Assembly: GCA_050250815.1 (NCBI GenBank)
Contig: JBFWNY010000001.1
Span: 155,438 to 219,437, forward strand
Direction of reading: 5' to 3'
Length of the DNA: 64,000 bases
DNA from: JAEUMD01 sp050250815
GTDB lineage: Bacteria; Pseudomonadota; Alphaproteobacteria; Rhizobiales; Hyphomicrobiaceae
Shown: positions 27,147 to 35,561 of the stretch, piece by piece
Numbering within the stretch: position 1 is the stretch's first letter
How the letters are laid out: every line of letters starts with the position of its first letter
The notes under the pieces: model-generated
Database searches by the model: none
Told to the model about the DNA's origin: nothing
What the model saw: the letters and a program-made list of their open reading frames with translations, nothing else
Translations under genes and position numbers: made by a program

Positions 27147-27986
27147 CTAACGCAGCGCCGTTTCGAGATTGAGCGCGGAAGCGAGCCCGCGCGCCTTGTC
27201 CAGTCCCTTGGCGCCCCTGAGGTCGACGCGCGCGAGATCTGCGCCTGTCAGGTCAGCGCCGGACAGGTCCGCACCCGAAAGATTTGCTCCCGTCAGGTCG
27301 GCGCGCTCCAGGACGGCGTTGGTGAGGTCGGCTTTGGCGAACACGGCGTAGCGCAGGATCGCGCGGCTCAGGTTCGTGCGGACGAGTATGGCGCTGGTGA
27401 AATCGGAATTCGACATCTCGTTCTTGGGAACCGTCGTGATGGTGCCTTCACCCGGGCGATCCTCCAACGGGCTGAAGTCGGCGTCGGTGAGATCGGCACC
27501 CGTGAAGCTTGCGCCGTCGATGCGGGCTTGGAACCGCGCCCCGATCAGGCGCGCACGGGTGAAGTCCGGCGCGTCCGCGCGGTCGAAGCGCATGTCGGAA
27601 AAGACAGTCGGCCTCAGCAGCGTCGCTCGCTCGAGGTTGGCGTCCACGAACTTGGCGCGGATGATCGTCGCGCGGTCGAGCCGCGTATACGACAGGTCGG
27701 CGCCCGACAGGTCCGCCGAGGTGAGGTCGGCTCCGTAAAGATCGGCGTCAGACAGGCGCGCGGCCTTGAAGTCGAGCGCGGAGAGATCGAGGTAGGTGAG
27801 GTCCAGGCTCGCGAGGTCGGCGGGCGAATTGCGCGTCGCCTTCACCAGAGCCTCGGTGACCTCGCGCGCGCCCATGTCCGCGGCCAGCGGCGCGGGTGGG
27901 AGCTGCGTCAGCGCCGCCGTCATGAAGCATGCAGCAGCGATGATAGTGATATGGCGACGCCAACGCAGGCTGGCACGGCGGTGCAT
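27147..27986 (-). CDS. secreted pentapeptide-repeat protein
   Basis: The product is about 279 residues from ATG 27986, with a basic N-terminus, one hydrophobic signal segment (HITIIAAACFMTAALTQLPP) and then A(D/N)LxX pentapeptide repeats (LYGADLTSADLSGADLSYT; LERADLTGANLSGADLSGAD) expected to fold as a square right-handed beta helix. A break in the repeats around residues 190-215 (PLEDRPGEGTITTVPKNEMS) divides it into two stacks. An ATG at 28022 would add 12 residues; neither start has a clear ribosome site. Its partner or target is unknown. Confidence 0.8.
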   Translation of the reverse strand: MHRRASLRWRRHITIIAAACFMTAALTQLPPAPLAADMGAREVTEALVKATRNSPADLASLDLTYLDLSALDFKAARLSDADLYGADLTSADLSGADLSYTRLDRATIIRAKFVDANLERATLLRPTVFSDMRFDRADAPDFTRARLIGARFQARIDGASFTGADLTDADFSPLEDRPGEGTITTVPKNEMSNSDFTSAILVRTNLSRAILRYAVFAKADLTNAVLERADLTGANLSGADLSGADLTGADLARVDLRGAKGLDKARGLASALNLETALR

Positions 27987-28084
27987 GTTGGACGTGTCGC
28001 CTGTTGGAGGGAATGCTCTCATGCCGGTATTGTGCCGCCGGTTGGGCGGCGGCGCAACGCCGCTGGCGCAAGCGCTTGCCGATC

Positions 28085-29071
28085 TCAGTGCAGATCGTCG
28101 TCGCTGAAGGGGTAGCGCGTCGAGCAGAACTCGCAGGTGACGGCGATGGTGCCGTCGGGCTCGCGCATGTCCTTCAACTGCTCGGGACCGAAGCTTCTGA
28201 GAAATGCGCCGACTTTCTCGCGCGAACACTTGCAGTGTTCCTCGACCGGAATTGGCCGCTGTACGCGCACGCCCTCCTCGTGGAACAGCCGGTAGAGCAG
28301 CCGCTCAGGCGCCAAGGTCGGGTCGACTAGCTCGTGATCCTCGACCGTGCCGGCAAGCAGCGCCACGCGGCGCCAGTGGTCGTCCTCCTCGCCGGCCAGT
28401 ACGCCGCGCTCCTCCTGGTCAGCCATTTCGTCGGCGGTATGGCCTCCGGCATGCGCCACGTTCTGGAGCAGCACTCCACCCGCGCGCCAGCGCCAGGCTT
28501 CTCCCATTTCCGCTCCAGCGATCCGCTCGCGTGCGATTGCGAGCCGCAGGAAGGTGGGAAGCTGCTCGGATTGCCGGAAATAGGTCAGCGCACCCTCGGC
28601 GAGTGTCGTGTTCTGCATGGCGACGATGCCCTGGTAGCGGTCCATGTCGCCACCCGGATCGATCGTCATCGCGAGATGCCCCGCACCGATGAGGTCACCT
28701 TCGCTCGGCTTGTTTCCTGCGGCCATCAGCCGCCCGATACGGTCATTGTCGAAGCTCGCGTAGCCTCGCACGCGCCCCGGCGTTTCGTAGTCGACGACGA
28801 GAAAGCCGAGCGGTCCATCGGTCTTGGTCTGGACGATCAGGCGTCCGTCGAACTTGAGGCCGGTCCCCAGCAGTGCCGCCAGGGCGATCGCCTGGCCCAG
28901 CGTCTCGGCAACGGGCAGGGGATAGTCATGCCGCGTCAGGATCGTATTCACGGTCTCGGACAGGCGCACGATCCGGCCCGATACGCGCGAGCGCTCGGTG
29001 CGAAACGGCAGCACCATGTCGGCTGCCGCATCGGCCACCTCGGTCGGCGCATCATGGCGTGATCGAGCCAT
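28085..29071 (-). CDS. hslO: redox-regulated chaperone Hsp33
   Basis: The 328-residue Hsp33 holdase is switched on by oxidation. The C-terminal zinc switch is intact: C280, C282 (EEHCKCSREKV) and C313, C316 (TCEFCSTRYPF), a CxC-30-CxxC arrangement. The N-terminal domain begins with ADMVLPFRTERSRVSGRIVR. The start codon overlaps the argF stop by one base (TGATG), so the two are cotranslated, as in many Rhizobiales. Confidence 0.95.
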   Translation of the reverse strand: MARSRHDAPTEVADAAADMVLPFRTERSRVSGRIVRLSETVNTILTRHDYPLPVAETLGQAIALAALLGTGLKFDGRLIVQTKTDGPLGFLVVDYETPGRVRGYASFDNDRIGRLMAAGNKPSEGDLIGAGHLAMTIDPGGDMDRYQGIVAMQNTTLAEGALTYFRQSEQLPTFLRLAIARERIAGAEMGEAWRWRAGGVLLQNVAHAGGHTADEMADQEERGVLAGEEDDHWRRVALLAGTVEDHELVDPTLAPERLLYRLFHEEGVRVQRPIPVEEHCKCSREKVGAFLRSFGPEQLKDMREPDGTIAVTCEFCSTRYPFSDDDLH

Positions 29072-29994
29072 CAATCGGCTCCCAGGCACCACGCAAGGAT
29101 GGCCTTTTGCGCGTGAAGTCGGTTTTCCGCCTCGTCCCAGACCGCCGATTGCGGACCGTCGATCACTTCGGCTGTCACCTCGTGACCACGGTAGGCGGGA
29201 AGGCAATGCATGAAGATCGCGTCATTCGCGGCGAGGCGCATCAACGCATCGTCGACGGCGAACGGCTTCAGCAGGCGCTTGCGGCGTGCGGCGTCCGATT
29301 GGCCCATCGAAACCCAGGTATCGGTCACGATACAGTCGGCGCCAGTGACGGCCTTGCGCACGTCGGTTGTCACCACGATATCGCCCCCGGCCTTGCGCAC
29401 GTGATCCACCAGGATCTTCTCCGGCTTCAGCTCCGCGGGCGTCGCCACACGCAGCGTGAAGCCGAATGGTACGGTCGCGTGCATCCACGATGCGGCGACG
29501 TTGTTGCCGTCACCCACCCAGGCGACGGTACGTCCCTCGATCGGTCCCAGTCGTTCTTCGAACGTCATGAGGTCTGCCATGACCTGGCAGGGGTGGCTGA
29601 GGTCGGTGAGGCCGTTGATGACCGGGATGTCCGCGTGATCGGCGAGCGACATCAGCGTCGCATGCGAGTTGGCGCGGATCATCACGATGTCGAGATAGCG
29701 CGACAGCACGCGGGCGGTGTCTGCGATGGACTCGCCGCGGCCAAGCTGCATGTCGGTATGATTGAGCATGATCGACTGGCCGCCGAGCTGCCGCATGGCG
29801 ACATCGAAGGACACGCGCGTCCGCGTCGATGGCTTCTCGAAGATCATGCCGAGCACCTGATCGGCGATTGCCTTGGGCTTGAGCCGCGCTGGCGGACGTT
29901 TCCCCGCCTTCTTCATCGCGTGCGCGGCATCCAGAATGCCGCGCAGTGTTGAAGCTGGGAGGTCATTGATGTCGAGGAAATGTCTTGGTGCCAT
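29071..29994 (-). CDS. argF: ornithine carbamoyltransferase
   Basis: The 307-residue enzyme makes citrulline from ornithine and carbamoyl phosphate in arginine synthesis. The carbamoyl-phosphate loop is STRTRVSFDVAMRQLGG, HTDMQLGRGE follows, and the ornithine-binding HCLPAYRGHEVT lies near the C-terminus. It follows argD by 69 bases and is fused translationally to hslO. Confidence 0.96.
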   Translation of the reverse strand: MAPRHFLDINDLPASTLRGILDAAHAMKKAGKRPPARLKPKAIADQVLGMIFEKPSTRTRVSFDVAMRQLGGQSIMLNHTDMQLGRGESIADTARVLSRYLDIVMIRANSHATLMSLADHADIPVINGLTDLSHPCQVMADLMTFEERLGPIEGRTVAWVGDGNNVAASWMHATVPFGFTLRVATPAELKPEKILVDHVRKAGGDIVVTTDVRKAVTGADCIVTDTWVSMGQSDAARRKRLLKPFAVDDALMRLAANDAIFMHCLPAYRGHEVTAEVIDGPQSAVWDEAENRLHAQKAILAWCLGAD

Positions 29995-30063
29995 GGATGA
30001 GCTTTCGAAAACGGAATGGGGACGGCTCGATCAGAGCCGCGCGTTGGATGCCTCGTATGTGGA

Positions 30064-31326
30064 CTAGCTGTGTTTCTGCCGCACGCGAGCGAGCGCGCGG
30101 CTGAGGCGTGTCACGGCCTCCGCGATCTCCGTATCGGAGATGGTCAGGGGCGGCAGCACGCGGACGACGTTGTCGGCCGCACCGACGGTCAGAAGTTTTT
30201 CGGCGATGGCGGCCTTGACCAAGTCGGCAGGCTGCACGTCGGCGGCGAGCTTAAGGCCCATCAGCAGTCCGCGCCCGCGCACCTCCAGGACCGTTTCGGG
30301 ATGCGCGTCGTGCACGGCCGCCAGCGCCTGCTTGAAGCGCAGGGCCTTGCGTTCGACCTCGGTGAGAAAGTCCTTTTCGGCGACGATGTCGAGCACGGCA
30401 TTGCCGACGGCCATGGCGAGCGGGTTGCCGCCAAAGGTCGAGCCGTGCGAGCCCGCAGTCATGCCGCTTGCCGCGTCTTCCGTCGCCAGGATCGCTCCGA
30501 CGGGGAAACCGCCGCCCAGCCCCTTGGCCACGGCCATGATATCGGGCTCGATGCCGGCCCACTCGTGCGCGAACAGGCGGCCGGTGCGGCCAATGCCCGT
30601 CTGCACCTCGTCGAGCACCAGGAGAATGCCGTTGCGGTCACACAGATCGCGCAGGCCCTTCAAGCATTGGTCGGGGACCGTGCGCACGCCGCCCTCGCCC
30701 TGGATGGGCTCGATCATGATCGCGGCCGTCTCCGGGCCGATGGCAGCCTCAAGCGCGGCGTGGTCGCCGAACGGCACGTGGTCGAAACCACCAGCCTCTG
30801 GCCCGAAGCCCTCCAGGTACTTGGGATTGCCGGCAGCCGACAGGGCCGTCATCGTCCGGCCGTGGAAGGCGCCCGAGAACGTAATGATGCGGGTGCGCTG
30901 ATGCTCGCCACGCGCGAAATGGTAGCGGCGCGCGGTCTTGATCGCGCCTTCGCAGGCCTCGGCGCCCGAATTGCAGAAGAAAACCCGGTCGGCGAATGTG
31001 AGCTCCGTCAGCCGGGTGGCCAGGCGCTCCTGCCCCTCGACACGGTAGAGATTGGACGTGTGCCAGAGACGCTGGGCCTGATCCTGGAGCGCGGAGACAA
31101 GGTGCGGATGCGCGTGGCCGAGCGCATTGACTGCGACGCCCGAGCCGACGTCGAGGTAACGCTCGCCGGTATCCGTCTCCAGCCAAGCTCCCTCGCCGCG
31201 CGCGAAAACGAGGTCCTGCCGGGCATACGTCGGCATGACGGCGTCCGGAGTGGAGAGCCTGTCGGGGTCAGCGCGGGTTGCGAGCGCCGGGACGGCGCCT
31301 GCGGTCTGTGGACGAGACCCGGTCAT
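30064..31326 (-). CDS. argD: acetylornithine aminotransferase
   Basis: This class III PLP aminotransferase of arginine synthesis has a predicted length of 420 residues. The N-terminal family block is MPTYARQDLVFARGEGAW, the cofactor phosphate loop FCNSGAEACEGAIKTAR, the aspartate LVLDEVQTGIGRTG, and the PLP lysine is in AVAKGLGGGFPVGAI. ATG 31326 has GGAGAGGG about ten bases upstream; MPTYARQ at 31236 is a shorter option without a ribosome site. It precedes argF-hslO. An intrinsic terminator lies in its leader. Confidence 0.93.
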   Translation of the reverse strand: MTGSRPQTAGAVPALATRADPDRLSTPDAVMPTYARQDLVFARGEGAWLETDTGERYLDVGSGVAVNALGHAHPHLVSALQDQAQRLWHTSNLYRVEGQERLATRLTELTFADRVFFCNSGAEACEGAIKTARRYHFARGEHQRTRIITFSGAFHGRTMTALSAAGNPKYLEGFGPEAGGFDHVPFGDHAALEAAIGPETAAIMIEPIQGEGGVRTVPDQCLKGLRDLCDRNGILLVLDEVQTGIGRTGRLFAHEWAGIEPDIMAVAKGLGGGFPVGAILATEDAASGMTAGSHGSTFGGNPLAMAVGNAVLDIVAEKDFLTEVERKALRFKQALAAVHDAHPETVLEVRGRGLLMGLKLAADVQPADLVKAAIAEKLLTVGAADNVVRVLPPLTISDTEIAEAVTRLSRALARVRQKHS

Positions 31327-31353
31327 CGACCTGTGTCCCTCTCCCAGAAAACC

Positions 31354-31377
31354 AAAAAAGCCGCCTCGAGCGGCGGC
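31354..31377 (-). terminator. intrinsic terminator in the argD leader
   Basis: On the minus strand GCCGCC (31377-31372), a six-base loop and GGCGGC (31365-31360) are followed by six T. It lies only 27 bases upstream of the argD ATG. It either ends a transcript from the gene-poor region to the right or acts as an attenuator for argD. Confidence 0.65.
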
Positions 31378-31390
31378 CGGCAAGGCTCGC

Positions 31391-31420
31391 CTGATACGCG
31401 TTCCGGCGGCCTGTTGTCAA
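31391..31420 (-). promoter_or_regulatory. possible sigma-70-type promoter before argD
   Basis: On the minus strand a consensus -35 element TTGACA (31420-31415) and TATCAG (31396-31391) are 18 bases apart. Transcription would start near 31384, immediately ahead of the terminator hairpin in the argD leader. Confidence 0.4.
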
Positions 31421-32067
31421 CGCAATGGAGCCCGCCAGGCACGATAATCGGCGGCTTTTGGGCGGGTTCGCGCTTGCAGGCACCTTCCGGGCAGCAATGC
31501 GCCCCGCCGAGCAAGGGGGGAGCCGCATGGGACTGGGGATAGAATCCAAACGGCGGAGCCGAACGCCCGGCGCGCCAGGCGGATTGCTGCATTTTCCCAC
31601 AGCGGCTGTTTTGCCGTAGAATCGGGCCACGCCGCCCGTTTGGTGCATGCACAAGCTGGTCGTGCCACACAGGGCAACCCGAATCGATCTGTTGCGATGA
31701 CGCCACGAGCGGCTGTCAATGCCCGGCGTAACGCTCGCGACAACCTTGTAGGCGCCAGACGGCATGTTGTAGTCTCCCAGCGTCCAGTGACGAGATGTCG
31801 GGGGTCTACCCCGCTCCTCGCTCACTCAGGTGCAGGCGTGTAGCGCCTCACCGGAAGCTGGAGGCCTCTGGCCCGGCTTTGTTTGCGTCGGGAGTTCCCT
31901 GCGTTGACGAGCACCTTGGGGTGCTCTCGTGCCGCGCACATGTCGTGCGCTCGCGTCCCGCGTAAGTTTTCCCCTGTAAGCGTCCCGAAATCCGAACTGG
32001 TCAGGCAATGGCTCCGTCGGCGCGTCTTCGTCGTGCCAGCACGTGCCACGTCGGCCGCCAACTTCGC
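31421..32067. other. gene-poor interval between argD and gcrA
   Basis: No frame on either strand resembles a known family; the open frames are short, Arg-rich and overlap on both strands. I see a perfect seven-pair stem-loop GAGCACC-TTGG-GGTGCTC (31909-31926) and three GANTC sites (31542, 31619, 31681). No tRNA, tmRNA, SRP or RNase P signature was found. A small RNA gene is possible, given the terminator at its left end. Confidence 0.4.
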
Positions 32068-32108
32068 GACTCCGCCGCTCGAGAGCGGTTCTGAGTCTGC
32101 CACGATTC
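32068..32108. promoter_or_regulatory. cluster of three GANTC methylation sites before gcrA
   Basis: GACTC (32068), GAGTC (32093) and GATTC (32104) lie within 41 bases just ahead of the gcrA ribosome site. GANTC is the CcrM target, and GcrA binds methylated GANTC in promoters, so the cluster fits methylation-dependent, possibly autoregulated, control. Confidence 0.7.
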
Positions 32109-32123
32109 TCGAGGAGCGACACG

Positions 32124-32684
32124 ATGGCCTGGACCGACGAGCGGGTCGAGCTTCTGAAGAAGCTCTGGTCCGAAGGGCTGAGCGCAAGCCAGATTGCTAG
32201 CCGCCTGGGCAGCGTCACCCGCAACGCCGTTATCGGCAAGGTGCACCGGCTCGGCCTGTCCGGCCGCGCCACCACCTCACGCATGAAGACGCACCGCGCG
32301 CGCCCGCGGAACAACAACGCCACGCCTGCCAAGCGTCCGGCCGCTGCCCGCTCGCGGTTTGCGAGCGTGGGCAACCCGGCGCTGCGCGCGCTGTACCACC
32401 CGGATGCCGAGCCGTTCGTGGCGCAAGAGGCCGAGCTCGATATCCCGCTGAAAGAGCGCAAGACCATTCAGACGCTGGCCGAGTGCCATTGCCGCTGGCC
32501 GATCGGCGACCCGCAGTCCGCCGACTTCCACTTCTGCGGCAAGGAGAAAGTCGCCGGCCTGCCGTACTGCCAGTTCCACGCCCGTCGCGCCTACCAGCCG
32601 CCGCAGTCCAAGCGCCGCGAGCCGGTGGAGGCGCCGATGACGACGCTGGTCAAGACGGAGCAGAGCCAAACCGCCGACGCTTGA
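32124..32684 (+). CDS. gcrA: GcrA cell cycle regulator
   Basis: The 186-residue alphaproteobacterial regulator binds sigma-70 RNA polymerase and methylated GANTC sites. The N-terminal DNA-binding domain reads MAWTDERVELLKKLWSEGLS and GSVTRNAVIGKVHRLGLSGR. The C-terminal sigma-interacting part has CHCRWPIGDPQSADFHFCG and LPYCQFHARRAYQPP. ATG 32124 follows GAGGAG. A strong terminator lies downstream. Confidence 0.96.
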   Translation: MAWTDERVELLKKLWSEGLSASQIASRLGSVTRNAVIGKVHRLGLSGRATTSRMKTHRARPRNNNATPAKRPAAARSRFASVGNPALRALYHPDAEPFVAQEAELDIPLKERKTIQTLAECHCRWPIGDPQSADFHFCGKEKVAGLPYCQFHARRAYQPPQSKRREPVEAPMTTLVKTEQSQTADA

Positions 32685-32733
32685 GCCGACCCATACGAAT
32701 ACTGCCGCGGCTCGCCGCATGGCAGCGGGGGAA

Positions 32734-32770
32734 AACCGGAGCCATTCAGGGGGGATGGCTCCGGTTTTTT
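32734..32770 (+). terminator. intrinsic terminator of gcrA
   Basis: A perfect twelve-pair stem, AACCGGAGCCAT (32734-32745) with ATGGCTCCGGTT (32755-32766), has a nine-base G-rich loop and is followed by a T run. The short A run before it could let it serve the convergent gene at 32805 as well. Confidence 0.9.
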
Positions 32771-32804
32771 GTGTCTTCTACCGGGGTGAAGGGCGTGCTG
32801 CGCG

Positions 32805-33380
32805 TCAGCTCGCCTTGGCCTCGCATTGCGCCGGGAAGCTTTCGATCTTGATTGTGCCGTCCTGCTCGTAAGCGCGGGTTATCTCGACGATCGCGTCCGT
32901 AACGCCGGGCTTTTCGCCCGGGAACATTCCAATGCGGACCCAGACGGTGCCCTTGGCCGGAGCGATCGTGATCGTACGGTCCGCCATGCACTGGTCGCGA
33001 GCGAAAAGACGGGTGTCCCGATCCGTGGCGCCGCCCGCCTTCGTGGCGATGCACGACTTCAGTTTTGGCAGGTCAGGCATCATCGATGAGGCGGCACCGC
33101 TTCCGTTGATCGAAGCGCCGTCGCCGAGCTGCGACTTCTGCTTCTCCATCTTTGCCGGCAGCTTGAAATCGCCCAGGGCGCCGGAAAGTGACAGAGTGCC
33201 CTTGTCGCCGCCATCGTAGCTCATGGTCAGCGGCTTCATGAGCGCCGGGACCATGACGTCCGCCTTTGCGCATGTGATCTGGTAGCCGGCAGCGGCGGCC
33301 GGGCCGTGGCCGAAGCCAAGAGCCAAGCTCGCAATCAGGAGATGCCATCCGTTGGTCAGCGGCAAACGTAGTTGAAGCAT
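32805..33380 (-). CDS. secreted protein of unknown function
   Basis: The product is 191 residues with a signal peptide (WHLLIASLALGFGHGPAAAA) and four Cys in the mature part (ITCAKADV, LKSCIATK, RDQCMADR, PAQCEAKAS), suggesting two disulfides in the periplasm. No recognised domain. It is convergent with gcrA and upstream (in its own direction) of the gcrA terminator. Confidence 0.7.
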   Translation of the reverse strand: MLQLRLPLTNGWHLLIASLALGFGHGPAAAAGYQITCAKADVMVPALMKPLTMSYDGGDKGTLSLSGALGDFKLPAKMEKQKSQLGDGASINGSGAASSMMPDLPKLKSCIATKAGGATDRDTRLFARDQCMADRTITIAPAKGTVWVRIGMFPGEKPGVTDAIVEITRAYEQDGTIKIESFPAQCEAKAS

Positions 33381-33443
33381 GTTGAACCTCGTGACACTCG
33401 TGCGATCGCGGGGCTCGCGTTGGGCACCGCAGATCAGCGTTGC

Positions 33444-33548
33444 TCAGGATGACTTGTGGACCAGCAGCGCGAGACGCTTCCAGTCAAATTGTTGGGTGCG
33501 GTTCATGCGGACCTCTGCGGTGTTGAGGCGGGCAATGCACGTGCTCAT
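33444..33548 (-). CDS. possible 34-residue ORF coupled to the beta-helix gene
   Basis: Its ATG (33548) overlaps the stop of the upstream beta-helix gene as ATGA. The product would be MSTCIARLNTAEVRMNRTQQ followed by 14 more residues, without signal peptide or known motif. The overlap is suggestive, but such short frames arise by chance. Confidence 0.25.
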   Translation of the reverse strand: MSTCIARLNTAEVRMNRTQQFDWKRLALLVHKSS

Positions 33549-35386
33549 GGCAGCTCGAACGGGCCGAGATCGGAGCGCGCGCCGCGCCGCGCGCCCGACC
33601 GATCCGTGGGCGCGTCGGCAAGGAAGGCGCCAACATCGAGGAAGGGCGCGGATGCAGTTGGAGCGAAGCCTTCGACGCCGTCGCCCACTGTCACCGGAAA
33701 GCTCTTGAACCACGCCGGTGATACCTCGGGCTCGACGATCTCGCCGTTGACCGGCTCGCGGCCTTCGAACCGGCCTCCGCCCAGGTAGATGTTCGACGCG
33801 AAGGTGTTGGATGCCGATGTGGCATCGATCTCCATCAGCAGGGCCGCCGGGTTGGCGCGGACGCTGCGGCCCTGGACCTGGATTCCCATGACGATGTTGT
33901 TGGCGAACGTGTTGCCGCTGGAGTGGTTGTCGAACTTCACGGCATGGCGCGCCGTCGTCAGGAAGATGTTGTGCAGGATCTTGTTGCCGCTGGAGCCGAG
34001 CTTGGGGTTGCCGGTCTCCTGCCAGAACGACGCGTTGTGGCGCGCCTGCGGACCGAAGATGTTGTTGCGCACGATACTGCGGCGGAGGCTCGTGAAATTC
34101 GGGCCAGGACCGAGGCTGTGGTGGAAGTAGTTGCCTTCGATGAGGAAGTAGTCGCTGGCGCCTTGTCCACCCTCACCTTCGCCCGCATAGGCGTCGCAAC
34201 GCGGATCGTCGAATGGGATACCCACCTCTTTGCACGTCGAATCCGGATCGGGGTTGATCTGGAAGTCGCTCGAGTGGTTGCCGTACGTTTCGTTGAACCG
34301 GACGATGTTCCAGTCGCCACCGTTGCTCAGATAGATGCCGTGGCCGTCCCCCTTCTTGGCGCCGTAGGCGACGTTACGCTCGAGAACGAACCAGTCCGAC
34401 TGGCCGGTGAAGAATGGATCGCGGTCCTGGTCGTGGCCCTTGCAGTTCATCACCGCCACGCCGCGCGAGTGCTCGCTCGCGGCAAAGCCCCGGCCGACCG
34501 CGCGGACGCCGTAGTTGCCGCCGGCGAGTTCGAACCCGTCGATGGCGACGTAATCGGAGCCTTCAACATTGAGGCAGGACTTTCGCCCCGCGGCACAGCA
34601 CTGAATTGTTACACCCAGGCCGCCTTCTGTGCCGCGCTCTCCGAACAAGACCAGCGGTTGATCATAGGTGCCGCCGCGGCCCTCTTCGATATCGAAGCAT
34701 CCGGAGTATTTGCCGCGGACGAAGTGCACCAGCGTTCCGGGTTCGGCTCCCGCGAGCCCGTCGGCAACGCTTGCCGCGGCCTCGCGGCTCGTCCCGTCAC
34801 CGCCGCCGTCCGGGCTCACGTAGATGGTCTTGCGCGGCTTCCACGAGCGGTCGCTGTAATAGCGGTTGAACCTCTCGGAGAAGCCCATGTAACGGGCGCC
34901 GCGGCTTACCGCCGGCTGGAGTGTGGCAGATGCTCTCGCCACCGGCGCCGCGACCGCCGCGGGCTTTGGCGCAGGAGCGGGAGCCGCGTCTTCAGAACGC
35001 GGCCGGGATTGGCGCTGGGCGCTCGGCGGGGTACCGGGAGTTGCGCTGCTGGCGTCGATCCGCGCGATATAGGCGCGCGCCAGATCGGCAAGGAAGCCAT
35101 CTGGGTAGCGCTGCAGGAAGGCGTCCCACGCTTCGCGCGTGCCGAGTTCTTTCGCGGCAGAGAATGCGTCCTTCGCCGACAACTGCTCCTGGGCGTGTGC
35201 CGCGGGGACTGGGCCGGCGCCGGGAAAGGTGGCGATCACCAGGATGAAGGCAATGACGGCCAGAACCGCAGAGGCGGCGATCCGGCCATTTGCCGTCCCA
35301 ATGGGCAACAAACAGTCGCGCTCCCGCCGCGCAGCCCTTAGCGCATCTGGTGGTCGGTCGAGGGCGGCAAGGGGGCTCGGCGGCAT
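33545..35386 (-). CDS. secreted right-handed parallel beta-helix protein
   Basis: The 613-residue protein has an N-terminal membrane segment or long signal (AASAVLAVIAFILVIATF, residues 37-54). A 43-residue motif follows (AKDAFSAAKELGTREAWDAF, then LQRYPDGFLADLARAY, residues 69-111), then a proline/alanine linker (115-165) and a beta-helix domain (190-600) starting TIYVSPDGGGDGTSREAAAS with repeated N-rich turns (VLERNVAYG, IVRNNIFGP, ILHNIFLTT). Its fold is that of pectate-lyase-like proteins; no catalytic set is evident. The motif at 69-111 recurs at the C-terminus of the protein encoded at 36753-38504. Confidence 0.8.
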   Translation of the reverse strand: MPPSPLAALDRPPDALRAARRERDCLLPIGTANGRIAASAVLAVIAFILVIATFPGAGPVPAAHAQEQLSAKDAFSAAKELGTREAWDAFLQRYPDGFLADLARAYIARIDASSATPGTPPSAQRQSRPRSEDAAPAPAPKPAAVAAPVARASATLQPAVSRGARYMGFSERFNRYYSDRSWKPRKTIYVSPDGGGDGTSREAAASVADGLAGAEPGTLVHFVRGKYSGCFDIEEGRGGTYDQPLVLFGERGTEGGLGVTIQCCAAGRKSCLNVEGSDYVAIDGFELAGGNYGVRAVGRGFAASEHSRGVAVMNCKGHDQDRDPFFTGQSDWFVLERNVAYGAKKGDGHGIYLSNGGDWNIVRFNETYGNHSSDFQINPDPDSTCKEVGIPFDDPRCDAYAGEGEGGQGASDYFLIEGNYFHHSLGPGPNFTSLRRSIVRNNIFGPQARHNASFWQETGNPKLGSSGNKILHNIFLTTARHAVKFDNHSSGNTFANNIVMGIQVQGRSVRANPAALLMEIDATSASNTFASNIYLGGGRFEGREPVNGEIVEPEVSPAWFKSFPVTVGDGVEGFAPTASAPFLDVGAFLADAPTDRSGARRGARSDLGPFELP

Positions 35387-35561
35387 GCGGCTGTTTGGGA
35401 GCGGGTGGTTGAGCCGGGAACAAGATGGTCGCGGCGTGGGTTAGCCCGATGAGCGCATAAATGCGCATGACGACAGTCTCAGACCATGCCACTTCTTGCA
35501 TCCACTGTTTGGTGGAGACGGATGCGGATGACCCGCCCGCTCGAATAGGATTTTGATCTGA

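Noticed and set aside
30016..31542. 508-codon open frame on the plus strand
   Set aside because: Antisense to argD, which has full aminotransferase motifs; no motifs on this strand.
33923..35341. 472-codon open frame on the plus strand
   Set aside because: Antisense to the beta-helix gene, which has a signal segment and repeats.
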